DNA of 64,000 bases from Enterobacteriaceae bacterium UBA5654 (GTDB lineage Bacteria; Pseudomonadota; Gammaproteobacteria; Enterobacterales; Enterobacteriaceae), in assembly GCA_002421005.1 (NCBI GenBank), contig DIJC01000008.1, forward strand, positions 74,669 through 138,668. Direction: 5' to 3'. Of this stretch, positions 60,673-64,000 are shown piece by piece. The notes under the pieces were generated by a model. That model saw nothing but the letters and a program-made list of their open reading frames with translations, was not told the DNA's origin and ran no database searches. Made by a program: the position numbers and the translations under genes. Every line of letters starts with the position of its first letter. Position 1 is the first letter of the stretch.

Positions 60673-61188
60673 CTAGATATGCAGTTCCTGCAATTTTTCT
60701 TTCGGCAGTTTCAGCTCTTCATTGCTGTTCACGCGCACGTCGTGATCGAGAATATGACGCGCGATGTCCTGCGCTTCGGTCAGCGAGTGCATCTGATAAG
60801 TTCCGCACTGGTAGACGTTCAGTTCCGGGATCTGATTCTGATCCTGCACTTTCAGTACGTCGGCCATTGCCGCTTTCCAGGCATCGGCAACGCGCTGCTC
60901 GTCAGGCGTACCAATCAGGCTCATGTAAAAACCGGTGCGGCAGCCCATCGGGGAGATATCAATAATCTCAACGCCATTGCCGTTCAGGTGATTACGCATG
61001 AAACCCGCAAACAGGTGCTCCAGCGTATGAATGCCTTTCTCCGGCATCACCTCTTTATTCGGGATGCAGAAACGCAGGTCAAACACGGTGATCGCATCGC
61101 CATGCGGGGTGTTCATGGTTTTGGCCACGCGGACCGCCGGGGCTTCCATACGGGTGTGGTCGACGGTAAAGCTATCTAATAGCGGCAT
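60673..61188 (-). CDS. luxS: S-ribosylhomocysteine lyase LuxS
   Basis: 171 aa, E. coli length. Metal-binding HTLEHLFAGF plus N-terminal SFTVDHTRMEAPAVRVAKTM and the CRTGFY loop. It makes homocysteine and the autoinducer-2 precursor. GAGGAG precedes the ATG. Confidence 0.97.
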   Translation of the reverse strand: MPLLDSFTVDHTRMEAPAVRVAKTMNTPHGDAITVFDLRFCIPNKEVMPEKGIHTLEHLFAGFMRNHLNGNGVEIIDISPMGCRTGFYMSLIGTPDEQRVADAWKAAMADVLKVQDQNQIPELNVYQCGTYQMHSLTEAQDIARHILDHDVRVNSNEELKLPKEKLQELHI

Positions 61189-61319
61189 TTCATCTCCTCC
61201 GTTCTATCTTCTTGCCAGAAATTCAATCACTTAGCTTGTCGAAAATCAGGTCATTGCAGATAGCGTAATTTTTTTGAAATTAAAGTGAACTCTTTGTTCC
61301 CTGGCGAGTCTGAATATAT

Positions 61320-61392
61320 GAAAGACGCGCATTTGTTATCATCATCCCTGTTTTCAGAGATGTATATTTGGCCACAGTGATGTGGCCTTTTT
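61320..61392 (+). ncRNA. micA: MicA small RNA (sigma-E dependent repressor of ompA)
   Basis: Begins GAAAGACGCGCATTTGTTAT and continues CATCATCCCTG, as I recall E. coli MicA, then a terminator stem GGCCACA-GTGA-TGTGGCC with T tract (61370-61392). Upstream lies a sigma-E promoter: -35 TGAACTC (61286-61292), 16-base spacer, -10 TCTGA (61309-61313), seven bases before the start. It lies between luxS and gshA on the opposite strand, as in E. coli. Confidence 0.93.
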
Positions 61393-61400
61393 CTTTTGTG

Positions 61401-62957
61401 TCAGGCGTGTCTCGCCAACAACGCTTCAAACGACTCAGTATCTGCCGCTTCCGCTTTACGCTGACGTTCCCACGACGCCTTACCTTCGGCAATAAACGCT
61501 TCTTCGCTGAGAATTTCCAGCGGCTCCTCACGAAGCATAGCCCGGTATTGCGCAGCCAGCGCCTTTCCTGTGCCGCCAATTCCCTCGTCCAGCATCATGC
61601 GCAAAATACGCGCCGAAAAGGTCAGCTCAGGATTGTCAAAGCTGGCGACCAGCTCATCACACACTTTCTGGTAGGCATCTGAACCTTCAATGCCATCGAG
61701 GATTTGCGCGACGCGCTTCAGGTCGCGGAACAGATCTTTCCCCACCTGCACCAGCGGGAACTGGGCGCTTTCGCAACCCATGCCCAGCGTCAGGCCCGGC
61801 TTGCGGCCTTCGAGGATCACCCGGTTCCAGTTGGTACGCGTGCACAGCAGCTCGTCGCTGCTCATTTCCGGCGCATCAGCCAGCGCGCACCACACCATGA
61901 ACAGGTCGAGGAAGCGTACCTGCTGCTCGTCCACGCCAATCGGCGAGAACGGGTTAATATCCAGCGAGCGCACTTCGATGTATTCAATACCGCCGCGCAG
62001 CAGCGCGTCCGACGGCGTTTCGCCGCTGCGGGTCACCCGTTTTGGACGAATTGGCGCATACAGCTCGTTTTCAATCTGCAGGATATTACTGTTGATTTGC
62101 AGATACTTACCGTCTTTTTGCAGGCCCATTCTGGCGTACTCTTCAGACGGGGTTTTAATCGCCCGTTTCAGGCCAGCGACGTAGGTCTGCAAATCATTAA
62201 AAGTAATGCCGAGATTGCTTTGCGATTTATTGGTGTAGCCTAAATCGCTCAGACGCAGAGAGGTCGCATACGGCAGGTAGTACATCCCGTCTGCGGTTTT
62301 CTCAAACGGCAGGGCCGTCGGCTTACCTTGCAGGAAAGAGGAGCAGATAGCAGGCGAGGCGCCGAACAGATAAGGGATCACCCAGCCAAAACGGTAATAG
62401 TTGCGGATGGCGCGGAAGTAGCCCGCTGAAATCGCTTCTTTGCCGCTTTCGACGTCGGTCACGCCGCATTTCGCCTGCCAGAACGCCATCGGCAGCGAGA
62501 AGTTAAAATGCACGCCGGAGATGGTCTGCATCAGCGCGCCATAGCGATTTTTCAGGCCTTCACGGTACAGCGTTTTTAAACGCCCCATGTTGGACGTGCC
62601 GTACTGCGCCAGTTCAATGTCCTGCCCCTGCTCAATATAGCAGGGCATGCTAAGCGGCCACATCCGCTCATCGCCAATCTGGCGCGCGGTATAGCGATGC
62701 ACATCCTGCATAAAGGTCAGCATATGCTGGATATCACCGTCTACCGGCGTAATAAACTCCAGCAGGGCTTCGGCAAAATCCGTGGTGATCCATTGATGGG
62801 TGAACGCCGATCCTAACGCTTCCGGGTGTCCGGTCGTTGCCAGAGTGCCGTCTTCATTAACGCGCAGCGTTTCTCGCTCAAGGCCGCGTTGGATCCCCTT
62901 CAGTGCCTGAGGATGTTTTTCCAGCCAGGCCAGCGCCTGTGATACGTCCGGGATCAA
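61401..62957 (-). CDS. gshA: Glutamate-cysteine ligase GshA
   Basis: 518 aa and a TTG start, as in E. coli. GLERETLRVNEDG near the N-terminus and YIEVRSLDINPFSPIGVDEQ in the active site. First step of glutathione synthesis. The stop lies nine bases from the end of micA. Confidence 0.97.
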   Translation of the reverse strand: MIPDVSQALAWLEKHPQALKGIQRGLERETLRVNEDGTLATTGHPEALGSAFTHQWITTDFAEALLEFITPVDGDIQHMLTFMQDVHRYTARQIGDERMWPLSMPCYIEQGQDIELAQYGTSNMGRLKTLYREGLKNRYGALMQTISGVHFNFSLPMAFWQAKCGVTDVESGKEAISAGYFRAIRNYYRFGWVIPYLFGASPAICSSFLQGKPTALPFEKTADGMYYLPYATSLRLSDLGYTNKSQSNLGITFNDLQTYVAGLKRAIKTPSEEYARMGLQKDGKYLQINSNILQIENELYAPIRPKRVTRSGETPSDALLRGGIEYIEVRSLDINPFSPIGVDEQQVRFLDLFMVWCALADAPEMSSDELLCTRTNWNRVILEGRKPGLTLGMGCESAQFPLVQVGKDLFRDLKRVAQILDGIEGSDAYQKVCDELVASFDNPELTFSARILRMMLDEGIGGTGKALAAQYRAMLREEPLEILSEEAFIAEGKASWERQRKAEAADTESFEALLARHA

Positions 62958-63105
62958 ATTGACCTCCCGCCTGTCGAAATTATTGTCATAATCATATTAG
63001 TGCCATCACGCCATACCTGCGGAAACAAACGCTCAAGAATAACTGTAGTTACCCCTCCAGCGCTATTATCCATTTTTGCTATTATTCCCCAAAGAGGGGG
63101 ATGAC

Positions 63106-63672
63106 TCACAGGAGTCGGACGTCTACCGCGTCCATTCCCGCCAGACGCGCCGCCTGAAGACCAAAATCCGCATCCTCAAAAACCACGCATTTTTCTGGCG
63201 CGACGCCCATCCGTTCAGCGCATAGCAGGAACGTATCCGGCGCGGGCTTGTGATTTTTTACATCATCGGCGGCGACAACCGCAGTGAAATACTGGCGCAG
63301 ATTAAGATGCGCCAGCAGCGCTTCGGCTATTGCGCTTTCGCTACCGGTGCCGACTGCCATCGGACGACGTCCGTGCCACGCCTTCACCACTTCGATCAGC
63401 GGCAGCGGCTGTACGGTATCCAGCAGCATGGCTTTTACCGCGTCGGTTTTTTCCCGCGCCAGCAGGTGGGGATCGAGATCGGCCTGGTTGAGTTCGATAA
63501 CCGCCTGGGCGATGCGCCAGGTCGGAGAGCCATTCAGCGCTACCATCGCGTCCATATCAAAACGCAGGCCATAACCGCCGAGGACGTTATTCCACGCTTT
63601 GCGGTGGGTCGGTTCGGTGTCGAGGATGGTGCCATCCATATCGAAAATCAGACCATCGTAACGTTCGTACAT
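63106..63672 (-). CDS. yqaB: HAD phosphatase YqaB (fructose-1-phosphate phosphatase)
   Basis: 188 aa, E. coli length. HAD motif I DMDGTILDTEP, motif II VGTGSES, motif III KPAPDTF, motif IV VFEDADFGLQAA. It dephosphorylates sugar phosphates. The gap to gshA is only 148 bases with no yqaA gene, unlike E. coli. Confidence 0.95.
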   Translation of the reverse strand: MYERYDGLIFDMDGTILDTEPTHRKAWNNVLGGYGLRFDMDAMVALNGSPTWRIAQAVIELNQADLDPHLLAREKTDAVKAMLLDTVQPLPLIEVVKAWHGRRPMAVGTGSESAIAEALLAHLNLRQYFTAVVAADDVKNHKPAPDTFLLCAERMGVAPEKCVVFEDADFGLQAARLAGMDAVDVRLL

Positions 63673-63805
63673 CGTGTTCTCACAAAGCGGATTACAGGAC
63701 GTTACTTTAGCGTAAATGGCTGTTTTTGTCGCTGACGAGAGGATGAGGAATTATCAGGATGGAAACGGGATGATGACCCAGGCTTTATGGCTGTGAGATT
63801 TTGCA

Positions 63806-64000
63806 GCGTTTGAAAACGCTTCAGGGCTTTAATAGCAGGGGGAGAATATGGTGCATCCGGGAGGATGACTCGCCTTGCGGCTCGCCCTTCGGGTCGTTGC
63901 TGAAGCAACGCTATCCTCCCTGGTGCCTGTAAATACATTCGTAGCGTCTGAAAACGCTTCATGGCTTTAATATCAGGGGAGAATATGGTGCATCCGGGAG
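63806..64000. repeat. Two copies of a dispersed repeat at the right edge
   Basis: GCGTTTGAAAACGCTTCAGG (from 63806) and GCGTCTGAAAACGCTTCATG (from 63944) each continue with GCTTTAATA, then GGGGAGAATATGGTGCATCC and GGGAG. The two copies are 138 bases apart, with CTCGCCTTGCGGCTCGCCCT between. The rest of 63,673-63,805 has no gene. Confidence 0.75.

Overview
The window comes from a member of the Enterobacteriaceae close to Enterobacter, Kosakonia, Klebsiella or Escherichia. The right half keeps the E. coli-like order alaE-ygaC-ygaM-nrdHIEF-proVWX-ygaY-ygaZH-mprA-emrAB-luxS-micA-gshA-yqaB, with proteins of the same lengths as their E. coli counterparts as I remember them. The genus cannot be fixed from sequence reading alone. 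The left half is a stack of mobile elements in the 3' end of the tmRNA gene ssrA. The intact ssrA itself lies off the left edge.

Positions 1 to about 19,793 are the right part of a lambdoid, HK97-type prophage that ends at an ssrA 3' duplicate. Leftward (minus strand): cro-like gene, replication genes (O-like, DnaC-like, DnaB-like), rusA, antiterminator Q, hicAB toxin-antitoxin, two intrinsic terminators, holin, SAR endolysin, Rz/Rz1, small genes, a glycosyltransferase pair, HNH nuclease, probable cos region, terS, terL and a portal gene cut by the window edge. Rightward: cI repressor, then about a dozen small early genes of unknown function, excisionase and integrase. CI-type operators (TACC-N4-GGTA) occur as three sites in the cro/cI gap and two around the promoter of the rightward operon.

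Positions about 19,758-30,995 are a complete-looking P4-like phage satellite: integrase, a P2/P4-type cos site, psu, delta, sid, alpA/vis, an immunity RNA region with an Icd-like ORF, two small regulators, alpha (primase-helicase), and two clusters of TGAACAGT iterons matching ori and crr. Its cargo slot between int and cos holds a tight, AT-rich three-gene operon: a DNA methyltransferase, a DUF262 (ParB-like) protein and a HEPN-domain protein with an intact R-x4-H motif. This is the best candidate for an under-described antiviral system in the window. Beyond the satellite lie a decayed ssrA 3' scar and a 39-codon remnant of a third integrase.

Positions 31-35 kb are accessory DNA: a small membrane protein, a TetR-DoxX-SDR operon with a visible operator, an SDR remnant, a second SDR and a small secreted protein. 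A Tat-exported PhoX phosphatase follows. From 38.3 kb the genome is core-like: kbp/ygaU, a ydeI-ydeJ pair that in E. coli lies elsewhere, yqaE, a YodC-like gene, alaE, ygaC, ygaM, then the manganese-type ribonucleotide reductase operon with NrdR boxes. A sugar module (GPH transporter, GH5-like hydrolase, divergent LacI regulator) sits between nrdF and proU. proVWX is followed by a tandem array with an exact 102-bp period, an intact ygaY-like exporter, ygaZH, mprA-emrAB, luxS, the sRNA micA, gshA and yqaB. The last 300 bases carry a non-coding repeat family.
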